Source: Methylobacterium sp.
GTDB taxonomy: Bacteria; Pseudomonadota; Alphaproteobacteria; Rhizobiales; Beijerinckiaceae
Reading direction: 5' to 3'
DNA: 64,000 nt
NCBI GenBank assembly: GCA_013823325.1
Contig: PNLY01000013.1
Location: 19,526 to 83,525 of the forward strand
Shown here: piece by piece, positions 1 to 8,620 of the stretch
Position numbering within the stretch: position 1 is the first letter of the stretch
How the letters are laid out: every line of letters starts with the position of its first letter
Made by a program: the position numbers and the translations under genes
Notes under the pieces: generated by a model
Told to the model about the DNA's origin: nothing
Seen by the model: the letters and a program-made list of their open reading frames with translations, nothing else
The model's database searches: none

Positions 1-143
1 GCAGCCGGATCGATGCCCTTCAGATGCGCGGCATAGCCCGGTGTCGCCAGCGCGGCGGCGAGCACGGCCGGCAACCGGGCGAAGAGGTCGGCCTCGCGCC
101 GCTCGGACGGCCGGGTCTCGAGATCGTCGAAATGCTCGCTCAT
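1..143 (-). CDS. Phenylacetate-CoA ligase-like AMP-forming ligase, N-terminal fragment
   Basis: Only the first 47 codons are present; the gene runs off the left edge. It starts MSEHFDDLETRPSERREADL and continues into a stretch with FARLPAVLAAAL and GYAAHLKGIDPA. This opening resembles PaaK-type (phenylacetate-CoA ligase family) proteins of alphaproteobacteria that are often found beside Liv-type ABC importers. Those enzymes activate aromatic or other carboxylic acids to CoA thioesters in the cytoplasm. It lies 29 bp after the zinc peptidase gene on the same strand, so it is probably the last visible gene of the liv operon. The catalytic domain is not visible, so the assignment rests on the N-terminus and context. 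Confidence 0.5.
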   Translation of the reverse strand, partial: MSEHFDDLETRPSERREADLFARLPAVLAAALATPGYAAHLKGIDPA

Positions 144-172
144 CGCTCTTGCCCTTGGAAATGGTGCCCGGC

Positions 173-847
173 CTACCGGCGCAGGATGCGAAGGAAATTG
201 AGCAGCCCCATCAGGGAGGCCGCGACATAGGTCATCGCCGCGGCTCTCAGCACCCCGCGCGCCGCCGGCATGTCGTCCGGGTGCAGGTAGCCGTCCTGCT
301 GGAGGATCGGTAGTGCCTTGCCGAAGCTGGCGTCCAACTCGACCGGCAGCGTCACGAGATGGACGACGAGGCCGATGCCGAGCAGCGCCAGCACCGCGGC
401 GAACTGCGCGAAAAGCACGCCCGGCGCCCGCACCAGGATCATCACCAGCGGTGCGGTGACGAGCACCACCATCGCGACCTTGTCGACCTTGCCCAGCAAT
501 CGGGCGAGGCTGGTGCGGATATCGAACAGGCGGCTGCCCTGCGCATGCTGCAGCGCATGGGCGACCTCGTGGGTCGCGACCGCGACGGCGGTGATCGAGC
601 GGCCGTCATGATTGCCGGGCGAGAGCCGCACGGCCCGGGCGTCGGGATCGTAGTGATCTCCGGCAGCGGTGATCTCCACGGGGATCGTCTGCAGGCCGAA
701 ACGATCGAGCAGGTGGCGGGCAAGTTCGCCGCCGGTGCCGGGAAGGTCTGGCCTGTCTGCGGCGTGCCTGTCCATTTCGTAGCGGACCCAGAATTGCGGA
801 CCGTAGATGACGGCGACGAGAAGGAGGGCGAGGACGACATAGAGCAT
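173..847 (-). CDS. Membrane neutral zinc metallopeptidase (YugP/Zn_peptidase_2 family)
   Basis: A 224-residue protein with an N-terminal membrane anchor (about residues 1-18), the zinc-protease motif HEVAH at 93-97 (two His ligands and the catalytic Glu), two hydrophobic segments at about 124-163, and a likely third ligand, Glu170, in LPVELDAS. This layout matches the YugP-like zinc peptidases, whose substrates are mostly unknown. The ATG follows AGGAG at about 7 nt. The gene sits between livF (31 bp gap) and the CoA ligase fragment, so it looks co-transcribed with the importer. A role in that pathway is not evident; it may simply be a passenger. Confidence 0.85.
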   Translation of the reverse strand: MLYVVLALLLVAVIYGPQFWVRYEMDRHAADRPDLPGTGGELARHLLDRFGLQTIPVEITAAGDHYDPDARAVRLSPGNHDGRSITAVAVATHEVAHALQHAQGSRLFDIRTSLARLLGKVDKVAMVVLVTAPLVMILVRAPGVLFAQFAAVLALLGIGLVVHLVTLPVELDASFGKALPILQQDGYLHPDDMPAARGVLRAAAMTYVAASLMGLLNFLRILRR

Positions 848-878
848 GAAGGGCTCCTGCCCGCCGATCCCGGCCGGA

Positions 879-1724
879 CTATGACAGCCAGCGCTTGCGG
901 CGCTTGTAGCTCTTGACCTCGCGGAAGGATTTCTTGTCGCCTTCGGCGACGCCCAGATAGAACTCCTTCACGTCCTCGTTCTCGCGCAGCATGTTCGCTT
1001 CGCCATCCATGACGACGCGGCCGGTCTCCATGATGTAGCCATAGGTGGCGTAGCGCAGAGCCATGTTGGTGTTCTGCTCGGCGACCAGGAAGGAGACGCC
1101 CTCGCTGTCGTTGAGCTGACGGACGATCTCGAAGATCTCCTCGACGATCTGCGGCGCGAGCCCCATGGACGGCTCGTCGAGCAGGATCATCTTGGGCTTG
1201 CTCATCATGGCGCGGCCGATCGCGCACATCTGCTGCTCGCCGCCGGAGGTGTAGCCGGCCTGCGAGTTGCGGCGCTGTTTCAGCCGCGGGAAGAGCTCGT
1301 AGATCTTCTCGAGGTCGCGCTTGATCGCGGCGTTGCCGTCGCGGCGAGTGAAGGCGCCGGTCAGCAGGTTCTCCTCGATCGAGAGATGGCCGAAGCAGTG
1401 CCGGCCTTCCATCACCTGGATGCAGCCGCGGCACACCAGTTCGTTCGGCGACATCTTGTCGACCCGCTCGCCGTCGAAGACGATCGAGCCCTTGGTGACC
1501 TCGCCGCGCTCGGCCTTGAGCAGGTTCGAGATCGCCTTCAGCGTCGTGGTCTTGCCGGCGCCGTTGGCACCGAGGATCGCGACGATGCCCTTGCGCGGGA
1601 CCTGTAGCGAGACGCCCTTCAGCACCAGGATGACGTGATCGTAGATCACCTCGATATTGTTCAGCGACAGGATCGTGTCCGTCGCTGCGGCGGTGGCGGG
1701 CTTCTCGAGGATGGCGGTCGACAT
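879..1724 (-). CDS. livF: LivF-type ABC transporter ATPase
   Basis: A 281-residue cytoplasmic ATPase of the hydrophobic amino acid transporter (HAAT) family. Walker A GANGAGKT is at 52-59, the signature TSGGEQQ at 159-165, and Walker B MILLDEPS at 179-186. The C-terminus is basic (YKRRKRW) and extends beyond the usual LivF of about 235 residues, as does the N-terminal leader of about 17 residues. It would pair with LivG to drive LivHM. A long palindromic repeat separates it from the binding-protein gene upstream. The substrate need not be leucine: the flanking CoA ligases suggest a carboxylic acid. Confidence 0.93.
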   Translation of the reverse strand: MSTAILEKPATAAATDTILSLNNIEVIYDHVILVLKGVSLQVPRKGIVAILGANGAGKTTTLKAISNLLKAERGEVTKGSIVFDGERVDKMSPNELVCRGCIQVMEGRHCFGHLSIEENLLTGAFTRRDGNAAIKRDLEKIYELFPRLKQRRNSQAGYTSGGEQQMCAIGRAMMSKPKMILLDEPSMGLAPQIVEEIFEIVRQLNDSEGVSFLVAEQNTNMALRYATYGYIMETGRVVMDGEANMLRENEDVKEFYLGVAEGDKKSFREVKSYKRRKRWLS

Positions 1725-1733
1725 TGAACCTCC

Positions 1734-1868
1734 AATCCTTCTCCCCTCGAGGGAGAAGGTGGCCCGGCGTCAGCCGGGTCGGATGAGGGACGGACGGATG
1801 AGGTGGTGCAAGACTTCCCTCATCCGTCTGCTTCGCAGATACCTTCTCCCCCCGAGGGGAGAAGGATT
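1734..1868. repeat. Dispersed palindromic repeat, copy 1
   Basis: A long imperfect palindrome. The outer 16-bp arms are perfect (AATCCTTCTCCCCTCG at 1734-1749 and its complement at 1853-1868), and an inner pair CGGATGAGGGA (1780-1790) and TCCCTCATCCG (1816-1826) is also perfect. Smaller hairpins lie at both ends (1737-1759 and 1842-1865). It sits between the binding-protein gene and livF, where folded RNA could reduce read-through or protect the upstream message. A second copy lies at 22783-22900. This type of repeat is common between genes in Hyphomicrobiales. Confidence 0.9.
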
Positions 1869-1881
1869 GGCACTCGTCAGG

Positions 1882-3210
1882 TCAGGACGACTTCTCGCAA
1901 GGCTCGGTGCGCTTGGGCCAATTGCCGGCCTTCTCGACATAGTCCTTGGCGTTGGCCTCGATCAGCGGCCGGACCTCGTCCTTCATCGGCTCGATCCAGT
2001 CGCCCTTCTGGGTCCACTTGGTGCCGTCCCATTCGGCGACATAGGCCTTGTGGTGACCGGAATGGTCGGTGCAGCTGACCTTCACCGGCGAGGCGAAGCC
2101 GGCCATGCCGATCTCCTTGAGGCGGGCCTCGTCGATGTTCAGGTTCTCGAGCCCGCGGCGCATGTCCTCCGGGGTGATCACCTTCTTGCCTGTCAGCTTC
2201 TGGGCGGTGCGGATCGCCTCGACCACGAGCATCGAGTTGTAGACGCCGCGATTATAGAGGTTCTCGCCGACCTTCTCCTTCGGCGTCGTGCTCTTCCCCT
2301 TCTCCACGACATGTTTGAGGATGTCCTGGATCACCGGGAAGTTCTGGCCGGCCGCGTTGAAGTTCAGCGAGCGGTAGCCCTTGGCCTCGGCGCCGCCGGC
2401 GCGGGCATCGTCGTCACCGCCGGCCCACCAGACGCCGACCAGCTTGTTGATCGGGAAGTTGTTCTTGATGGCTTCCTTGACCGCGGTCGGGTTCATCGCG
2501 CCCCAGCCCTGGTTGTAGAGGAAGTCCGGCCGGTCGCGGCGGATCGAGAGCCAGAGCGAGCCCTGGTTCTGCATGTCGGCTGCGGCGACGGGATAGAGCT
2601 TGAGCTCGAAGCCGTATTTCTTGGCGAGGTTCTCGAGCACCGGGATCGGCTCCTTGCCGAAGGGCGCATCGAGATGGATCAGGCCGAGCTTCTTGCCCTT
2701 GAGCTTGTCCATGCCGCCGAGCTCGGCAGCCATGTGCTTCACCATCACCGAGGCGCCGTCCCAATAGGTCAGCGGCGGGATGAAGACCCAGGGGAAGTTG
2801 GTGCCGTCGGCCGAGGCCGAGAGGCCGTAGGCCATCGACAGGATCGGCAGCTTGTCGACATGGGCGCGCGGGATCGCGGCCAAGGTCGCGCCGGTCGACC
2901 ACGGGCTGTAGACGATGGTCTTCGACTTGACCTGCTCGTAGCACTCGATCGACTTCTTGGTGTCGTAGCCGGTCTCGCACTCCTCATAGATGATCTTGAC
3001 GCCGTTCACGCCGCCGTCGCGCTCGTTGATCATCGAGATGTAGTCGCGCATGCCGTCGCCGATCGGGATGCCCGAGCCCGAGAACGGGCCGGTACGATAG
3101 GCGTTGTTGGAGAAGTAGATCGTCTCCTGCGCATTCGCCGGGGCGGAGATCGCACCGGCGGCAAGAAGCGCGCCGACGGCGACGCTCCTGATGATGCTGC
3201 TCGTTTTCAT
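1882..3210 (-). CDS. Liv-type ABC transporter periplasmic binding protein
   Basis: A 442-residue type I periplasmic binding protein (Leu/Ile/Val-binding fold). The ATG at 3210 is chosen because GGAGGAAGG lies 6 nt upstream and the first residues form a clean signal peptide (MKTSSIIRSVAVGALL, cleavage near ANA-QE). The mature protein begins ETIYFSNNAYRTGPFSGSG and contains a Cys pair near the N-terminus (ECETGYDTKKSIEC). It is longer than LivJ/LivK (about 370) and resembles the binding proteins found with CoA ligase genes. It lies between livM and livF. The ligand cannot be read from sequence; an aromatic or short-chain acid is as plausible as a branched amino acid. Confidence 0.9.
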   Translation of the reverse strand: MKTSSIIRSVAVGALLAAGAISAPANAQETIYFSNNAYRTGPFSGSGIPIGDGMRDYISMINERDGGVNGVKIIYEECETGYDTKKSIECYEQVKSKTIVYSPWSTGATLAAIPRAHVDKLPILSMAYGLSASADGTNFPWVFIPPLTYWDGASVMVKHMAAELGGMDKLKGKKLGLIHLDAPFGKEPIPVLENLAKKYGFELKLYPVAAADMQNQGSLWLSIRRDRPDFLYNQGWGAMNPTAVKEAIKNNFPINKLVGVWWAGGDDDARAGGAEAKGYRSLNFNAAGQNFPVIQDILKHVVEKGKSTTPKEKVGENLYNRGVYNSMLVVEAIRTAQKLTGKKVITPEDMRRGLENLNIDEARLKEIGMAGFASPVKVSCTDHSGHHKAYVAEWDGTKWTQKGDWIEPMKDEVRPLIEANAKDYVEKAGNWPKRTEPCEKSS

Positions 3211-3373
3211 AGGCCTTCCTCCGTGGTTGCCGGGTCCGGCCGAGCCGTCCCGTCTTCGCTTGCCCGCCGCTTGAAGGGTCTGCGGCGGGTCGTTGTCCTT
3301 GGGTCTCTCTCCCCTTTGATCTTGCGCGAATTCTTGTCGTTGGCTGGAGCCAGCCAAACGGAAAGCGCGCTGG

Positions 3374-4453
3374 TCAGTAGGGGAAGGGCCACGTCCGCAA
3401 TTTCTGCTTCCCGATCTGCCAGAGGCGCGCCAGCCCGTGCGGCTCGACGATCAGGAAGACGATGATCAGCGCGCCGACCAGCATGAAGGTGACATGCTCG
3501 GCGGTGGCGCCGCCGATCGGCACGCCCAGCGCCGGCAGGCCGAACTTCAGCGCCGTCGGCAGGGCCGACAGGAAGGCGGCGCCGAAGAAGGAGCCGATCA
3601 GCGAGCCGAGGCCGCCGATGATCACCATGAACAGGATGGTGAAGGAGAGGCGGATGGTGAAGACGTCGTTGGCTTCGCCGCCGCCATACCAGAGGAAGAT
3701 CATCATCGCCCCGGCGACGCCGGCGAAATAGGAGGAGACGGCGAAGGCGGTGAGCTTGGCGTTGAGCAGCTTGATGCCCATCAGCTCGGCGGCGATGTCC
3801 ATGTCGCGCACGGCCATCCAGGATCGCCCCAGCTTTCCATGAACCAGGTTGGAGGCGAACCAGGTCAGCACCACGACGAGGCCGAGGCAGACGAAATAGC
3901 GGGTCTCAGGCGTCGCGGACGCGCCGGTGATCGGCAGGCCGAACAGCGTGCGCTGCGGCACCTCGATCGCGCCCGAGGCATTGTAGTTGAACAGCCAGGG
4001 CACGCGCACGAAAGCCCATTGCAGGAAGAACTGCGCGGCGAGCGTGGCGACGGCGAGATAGAAGCCCTTGATCCGCAGCGAGGGCAGGCCGAACAGCACG
4101 CCGATCGCCGCTGAGAACAGCCCGGAGAGCAGGATCAGGACGATGATGTTCACGCCCGGGAAGAAGGTCGTCAGCTTGTAGCAGGAATAGGCGCCGACAC
4201 CCATGAAGGCGGCGGTGCCGAGCGAGATCAGCCCGGTATAGCCGGTCAGGATGTTGAGCCCGATCGCCGCCAGCGAGAGCACCAGGAACGGGATCATCAC
4301 CGAGGCGATGAAGAAGTCGTTGCCGGTCAAGGGGATGACGATGAAGGCGATCGCGAGGATGACGGCGATGCCGATCCGGTCCTGCCGGAGCGGGAACACG
4401 GCCATGTCGGCGGCGTAGGTGGATTTGTATTGGCCGGCTTCGCGGTAGAACAC
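3374..4453 (-). CDS. livM: LivM-type ABC transporter permease
   Basis: A 359-residue inner-membrane permease of the HAAT family with about 9-10 hydrophobic segments and the typical LivM stretch LNILTGYTGLISLGTAAFMG. The start is GTG (FYREAGQYKSTYAAD follows), supported by GAGAGG about 7 nt upstream and by the usual family N-terminus. It lies 11 bp after livH. It would form the translocation channel with LivH, powered by LivG and LivF. Confidence 0.93.
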   Translation of the reverse strand: MFYREAGQYKSTYAADMAVFPLRQDRIGIAVILAIAFIVIPLTGNDFFIASVMIPFLVLSLAAIGLNILTGYTGLISLGTAAFMGVGAYSCYKLTTFFPGVNIIVLILLSGLFSAAIGVLFGLPSLRIKGFYLAVATLAAQFFLQWAFVRVPWLFNYNASGAIEVPQRTLFGLPITGASATPETRYFVCLGLVVVLTWFASNLVHGKLGRSWMAVRDMDIAAELMGIKLLNAKLTAFAVSSYFAGVAGAMMIFLWYGGGEANDVFTIRLSFTILFMVIIGGLGSLIGSFFGAAFLSALPTALKFGLPALGVPIGGATAEHVTFMLVGALIIVFLIVEPHGLARLWQIGKQKLRTWPFPY

Positions 4454-4464
4454 GGGTCAGCCTC

Positions 4465-5538
4465 TCAGATGCGTTCGATGATTTTGTCGCCGAACAGGCC
4501 CTGCGGCCGGAACAGCAGGAAGCCCAGCGCGATGAAATAGGCGAGCCAGCTCTCGATGCCGCCGCCGATCAGCGGGCCCCAGTAGAACTCGCCGAGCTTC
4601 TCGCCGATGCCGATAATCAGCCCGCCGACGATGGCGCCGGGGATCGAGGTGAAGCCGCCGAGGATCAGCACCGGCAGCGCCTTCAGCGCGACGATCTCGA
4701 GCGCGAAGGAGACGTCCGAACGCGCGCCCCACATGATGCCGGTGATCAGCGCGACGATGCCGGCGGTGAACCAGACGATCACCCAGATCTGGTTGAGCGA
4801 GATGCCGACCGAGAGCGCCGCCTTGTGGCTGTCCGCCACCGCCCGCAGGGCTCTTCCGATGCGGGTGTACTGGAAGAACAGCGCCAGCACGGCGATCATC
4901 AGCGAGGCGATGATCGCGGCGGCGATGTCGATCTTCTGCAGCGAGACGATGCCGCCCAGGATCTTCAGGTCGATCGCGCCCTTCGGCAGATAAAGCTGCT
5001 CGGCGATCATCTGCTTGGGGTTGCCGCCGAAGATGGCCTCGCCGAAGCCGATCAGGAAATAGGTGATCCCGAAGGTCGCCATGAACAGGATGATATCGGG
5101 CTGGTTGACCAGCGGGCGCAGCACCACGCGCTCGATCGTCACGGCCAGCGCGAACATCACGCCGAGGGTCAGGATGACGGCGAGGAAGGCCGGCACGCCC
5201 TTCTCGTAGAGGCCGACCAGCGTCAGCGCCGCGAACACCACCATGATGCCCTGGGCGAAGTTGAAGACGCCGGAGGCCTTGAAGATCAGCACGAAGCCGA
5301 GCGCGATCAGCGCATAGAGCACGCCGGAGACGAGGCCTTCCCAGATCGTCTGGGCGAGCAGGTCCGGCGCCTGGACCATCTGGTTGAACGGGTCGACGAA
5401 GATATTGTGGATCGTGCCGGTCGGGTCGATACGAGCGCCGATCAGCGCGGCGGCGACGAGGCCGACGACGATGACGCCAGCCTTGATCCAGCCATTGGCG
5501 AGGAGATTGGGCGCGGGCTGCGCGGCGATGTCGCTCAT
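4465..5538 (-). CDS. livH: LivH-type ABC transporter permease
   Basis: A 357-residue permease with an N-terminal extension of about 60 residues that includes one extra hydrophobic segment (AGVIVVGLVAAALIG), followed by the LivH core GLVSGVLYALIALGFVLIFK and ASGVFNFAQG. E. coli LivH is about 308 residues, so the difference is mainly this extension. It follows livG by 43 bp and precedes livM by 11 bp, and is the membrane partner of LivM. Confidence 0.93.
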   Translation of the reverse strand: MSDIAAQPAPNLLANGWIKAGVIVVGLVAAALIGARIDPTGTIHNIFVDPFNQMVQAPDLLAQTIWEGLVSGVLYALIALGFVLIFKASGVFNFAQGIMVVFAALTLVGLYEKGVPAFLAVILTLGVMFALAVTIERVVLRPLVNQPDIILFMATFGITYFLIGFGEAIFGGNPKQMIAEQLYLPKGAIDLKILGGIVSLQKIDIAAAIIASLMIAVLALFFQYTRIGRALRAVADSHKAALSVGISLNQIWVIVWFTAGIVALITGIMWGARSDVSFALEIVALKALPVLILGGFTSIPGAIVGGLIIGIGEKLGEFYWGPLIGGGIESWLAYFIALGFLLFRPQGLFGDKIIERI

Positions 5539-5581
5539 GCGCTCATGTCCTTTGCGCTCTTGTCCTTGCTTGCGGCGGCCA

Positions 5582-6397
5582 TCAGTGCGCCACTCCGAGA
5601 TAGGCGTCGATCACGCGCTGGTCGGCCTTGACCTCGGCCGGCGTGCCATCGGCGATCTTGCGGCCGTATTCGAGCACGACGACGCGGTCGGAGAGGTCCA
5701 TGACCACCCCCATATCGTGCTCGATCAGGGCGATGGTGGTGCCGAACTGGTTGTTCACGTCGAGGATGAAGCGGCACATGTCCTCCTTCTCCTCGAGGTT
5801 CATGCCGGCCATCGGCTCGTCGAGCAGCAGCAGTTCCGGCTCCATCGCCAGCGCCCGTCCGAGCTCGACGCGCTTCTGCAGGCCATAGGGCAATTTGCCG
5901 ACGGGCAGCTTGCGGATGTGCTGGATCTGCAGGAAGTCGATGATGTCCTCGACCACCTTGCGATGCTCGATCTCCTCGCTCATCGCCGGCCCGTGGCGCA
6001 GCGCCTGCCAGAAGAAGCCCTTGCGCATCTTCAGCGTGCGCCCCGTCATGATGTTGTCGAGCGTCGACATGCCCTTGAACAAAGCGACGTTCTGGAAGGT
6101 GCGGGCGATGCCGGCGGCGGCAGCCTGATGCGGCCTGACCTTGGCGCGGCGCACGCCCTTATAGGTGATGCGGCCTTCCTGCGGGTGGTAGAAGCCGTTG
6201 ATGCAGTTGAGCATCGAGGTCTTGCCGGCGCCGTTCGGACCGATGATGGCGCGGATCTCGCCCTTGCGGATGTCGAAGGAGACGTCGCTGATCGCCTTCA
6301 CGCCGCCGAAGCGCAGTGAGACGTTCTCGACCGAGAGCAGCACCTCGCCCTTGTGCGTGACCGGCGCGCCGGCGACCGCCATGGAATGCGCGTTCAT
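5582..6397 (-). CDS. livG: LivG-type ABC transporter ATPase
   Basis: A 271-residue ATPase with Walker A GPNGAGKT at 53-60, a signature of LPYGLQK form at 169-175, Walker B ELLLLDEP at 188-195 and the H-loop EHDMGVV. The LPYGLQK variant of LSGGQ is typical of LivG. Its ATG overlaps the stop of the acyl-CoA synthetase gene by 4 bp (ATGA), so translation of the two is probably coupled. That ties the CoA ligase to the transporter. Confidence 0.94.
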   Translation of the reverse strand: MNAHSMAVAGAPVTHKGEVLLSVENVSLRFGGVKAISDVSFDIRKGEIRAIIGPNGAGKTSMLNCINGFYHPQEGRITYKGVRRAKVRPHQAAAAGIARTFQNVALFKGMSTLDNIMTGRTLKMRKGFFWQALRHGPAMSEEIEHRKVVEDIIDFLQIQHIRKLPVGKLPYGLQKRVELGRALAMEPELLLLDEPMAGMNLEEKEDMCRFILDVNNQFGTTIALIEHDMGVVMDLSDRVVVLEYGRKIADGTPAEVKADQRVIDAYLGVAH

Positions 6398-8394
6398 GCC
6401 GCCTCCTTCGTCGCAGAGGTCGCTGCTGGCGCCGTGACCGGGTAGACCTTCGCGTCGGCGACCTTGACCGTCGCCGAGATCACGCCCTTGCGGCCGTCCT
6501 CGAAGGTCACTTCCGTCGAGATGTCCGCTTGGGTCGAGCCATTGTACAAAGCCTCGACCAGCGGGGCGTAGCGCTCGGCGATGAAGCCGCGGCGGACCTT
6601 CTGGGTGCGGGTGAGCTCGCCGTCGTCGGCATCGAGCTCCTTGTGCAGGATCAGGAAGCGCTTGATCTGGGCGCCACCCATCATCGGCTCGGCCGCCAGC
6701 GAGCGGTTCACCTCGTCGACATGCTTGGCCATCATCTCGTAGACCTGCGGATGGCCGGCGAGCTCCTGATAGGAAGCGTAGACGACATTGTTGCGCTCGG
6801 CCCAGTTGCCGACGGCGGTCAGGTCGATGTTGAGCGCGACGGTAGCGTAGTCGCGGCCCTGGCCGAAGGCGACAACCTCCTTGATGTTCGGGTAGAACTT
6901 CAGCTTGTTCTCGATGTATTTCGGCGGGAAGAGGTCGCCCGAGTTGAGCTTGCCGACATCCTTGGCACGGTCGATGATCTTGAGGTGGCCGCTCTCGTCG
7001 AAGAAGCCGGCATCGCCCGAGCGGACATAGCCGTCCTCGGTCATCGTCTCGGCGGTCTTCTCCTCATCCTTGTAGTAGCCGCGGAAGATCGAGGGCGAGC
7101 GGTAGAGCACCTCGCCATTGTCGGCGATCTTGATCTCGACCTGCGGCGCCGGCTTGCCGACGGTGTCGGCCTTGATCTCGCCATCCGGCTGCATGGTGAT
7201 GTAGACGCCGGCCTCGGTCTGTCCGTAGAGCTGCTTCAGGTTGACGCCGATCGAGCGGTAGAAGCGGAAGAGCTCGGGGCCGATCGCCTCGCCGGCGGTG
7301 TAGCCGACCTTGATGTTGGTCAGGCCGAAGCGGTTGCGCAGGGGTGCATAGATGATGATGTCGCCGAGCTTGTAGAGCAGGCGGGCGCCGAGCGGCACGG
7401 ATTCGCCGTTCAGGATCTTCTCGCCATGCTGCTTCGCCACCCCGAGGAAGTAGTGGAAGACCTTCCGCATCAGCGGGCCGGCATCCTCCATGCGCACCAT
7501 CGTCAGCGTCAGCATGGTCTCGAAGACGCGCGGCGGCGCGAAGGCGTAGGTGGTGCCGATCTCGCGGCGGTCGTCGACGACGGTCTCGGGCCCTTCCGGG
7601 CAGTTGACGCAGAAGCCGGCGATGATCGCTTGCGCATAGGAGAAGACATGGTCGCCGACCCAGGCGATCGGCAGATAGGCGATGATCTCGTCGTTCTCGT
7701 TCAACCCGTCGAAGCTGCAGCCGATCTCGGCGGCGGTGATGACGTTGAAATGGGTGAGCATGACCCCCTTGGGCCGTCCGGTCGTGCCGGAGGTATAGAG
7801 GATGATGGCGAGGTCGCCGCTCGCGCCCTGTTCCATCTCGCGGTCATGCGCCGCCGAGACGGCGGCGTCCTTGAGCGCGACGCGCCCGGCCTCGATCACG
7901 TCGCCGATGTCGTGCAGCTTGGCGTGGTCATAGTCGCGCAGGCCGCGCGGCTCGTCATAGAACATGTGGCGCAGGTTCGGCAGGCGCTCGACGACCGAGA
8001 GGACCTTGTCGACCTGCTCCTGGTCCTGCACGCAGGCGAAGACCGCGCCGGCATGGTCGAGCACATAGGCCATCTCGTCGGCGACGCTGTCGGCATAGAC
8101 CGGGACGGGAATCGCGCCGAGCCATTGTGCCGCGGCCATCGACCAGTACAGGCGCGGCCGGTTGTAGCCGATGATCGCGACGGTTTCGCCGCGCTTCAGG
8201 CCGAGCTGCTCGAAACCTTTGGCATAGGCGCGGATCTGCTCGGCGACCTCGGCCCAGGTCCAGGACTGCCAGATGCCGAGATCCTTGTGCCGGAACGCGA
8301 CACGCGCGCCGCGCTCCCGCGCATTGCGCAGCACGAGCTTGGGAAAGGTGTCCGCCACATTGGCGGCTGCGCTTGCCACGATCGTCGTCTCCAC
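6394..8394 (-). CDS. AMP-forming long-chain acyl-CoA synthetase (FAA1/FadD15-like)
   Basis: A 666-residue adenylate-forming ligase. The phosphate-binding loop YTSGTTGRPKG is at 200-210, followed by the YGQTEAG motif and the GDAGFFDESGHLKIIDRAKD hinge region. Length and order match the long-chain (FAA1-like) branch, which turns a fatty or bulky acid into its CoA ester using ATP. The start is GTG. It is the first gene of the liv operon and overlaps livG by 4 bp, so the acid it activates may be the transported one. Actual chain-length specificity is not visible. Confidence 0.9.
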   Translation of the reverse strand: METTIVASAAANVADTFPKLVLRNARERGARVAFRHKDLGIWQSWTWAEVAEQIRAYAKGFEQLGLKRGETVAIIGYNRPRLYWSMAAAQWLGAIPVPVYADSVADEMAYVLDHAGAVFACVQDQEQVDKVLSVVERLPNLRHMFYDEPRGLRDYDHAKLHDIGDVIEAGRVALKDAAVSAAHDREMEQGASGDLAIILYTSGTTGRPKGVMLTHFNVITAAEIGCSFDGLNENDEIIAYLPIAWVGDHVFSYAQAIIAGFCVNCPEGPETVVDDRREIGTTYAFAPPRVFETMLTLTMVRMEDAGPLMRKVFHYFLGVAKQHGEKILNGESVPLGARLLYKLGDIIIYAPLRNRFGLTNIKVGYTAGEAIGPELFRFYRSIGVNLKQLYGQTEAGVYITMQPDGEIKADTVGKPAPQVEIKIADNGEVLYRSPSIFRGYYKDEEKTAETMTEDGYVRSGDAGFFDESGHLKIIDRAKDVGKLNSGDLFPPKYIENKLKFYPNIKEVVAFGQGRDYATVALNIDLTAVGNWAERNNVVYASYQELAGHPQVYEMMAKHVDEVNRSLAAEPMMGGAQIKRFLILHKELDADDGELTRTQKVRRGFIAERYAPLVEALYNGSTQADISTEVTFEDGRKGVISATVKVADAKVYPVTAPAATSATKEAA

Positions 8395-8620
8395 CCTGTC
8401 GCCCCGTCTGTCGCGGGTTTGCCGGGGCCCATGGCCCTTGTGCGATCATGCAAGCTTTGCAGGTGCCTCGGCGCTGTGCAAGAAGCCACTTGACAGACAA
8501 GATGGATTTGGGGCGCTATTGTCCCGCCGAGGTTTGCCCGACTGGATCAGCAGCGGCGATCTTCCTGCGATGCTCCAATGTTTGCGGCCTCCCCCGATTG
8601 TGAAGGAGGCCGCCCTGCCG

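Noticed and set aside
1657-3465. 602-codon open frame antisense to the Liv binding-protein gene
   Set aside because: Crosses the palindromic repeat and mirrors a gene with a clear signal peptide and start; no family resemblance.
6529-8493. 654-codon open frame antisense to the acyl-CoA synthetase gene
   Set aside because: High-GC shadow frame: it mirrors a gene with full catalytic motifs, is rich in Asp/Val/Leu/Arg without domain features, and lacks a ribosome site.
8490-8522. TTGACA ... TATTGT as a plus-strand promoter
   Set aside because: Spacing is 21 bp and no plus-strand gene follows; the nearby genes are on the minus strand.
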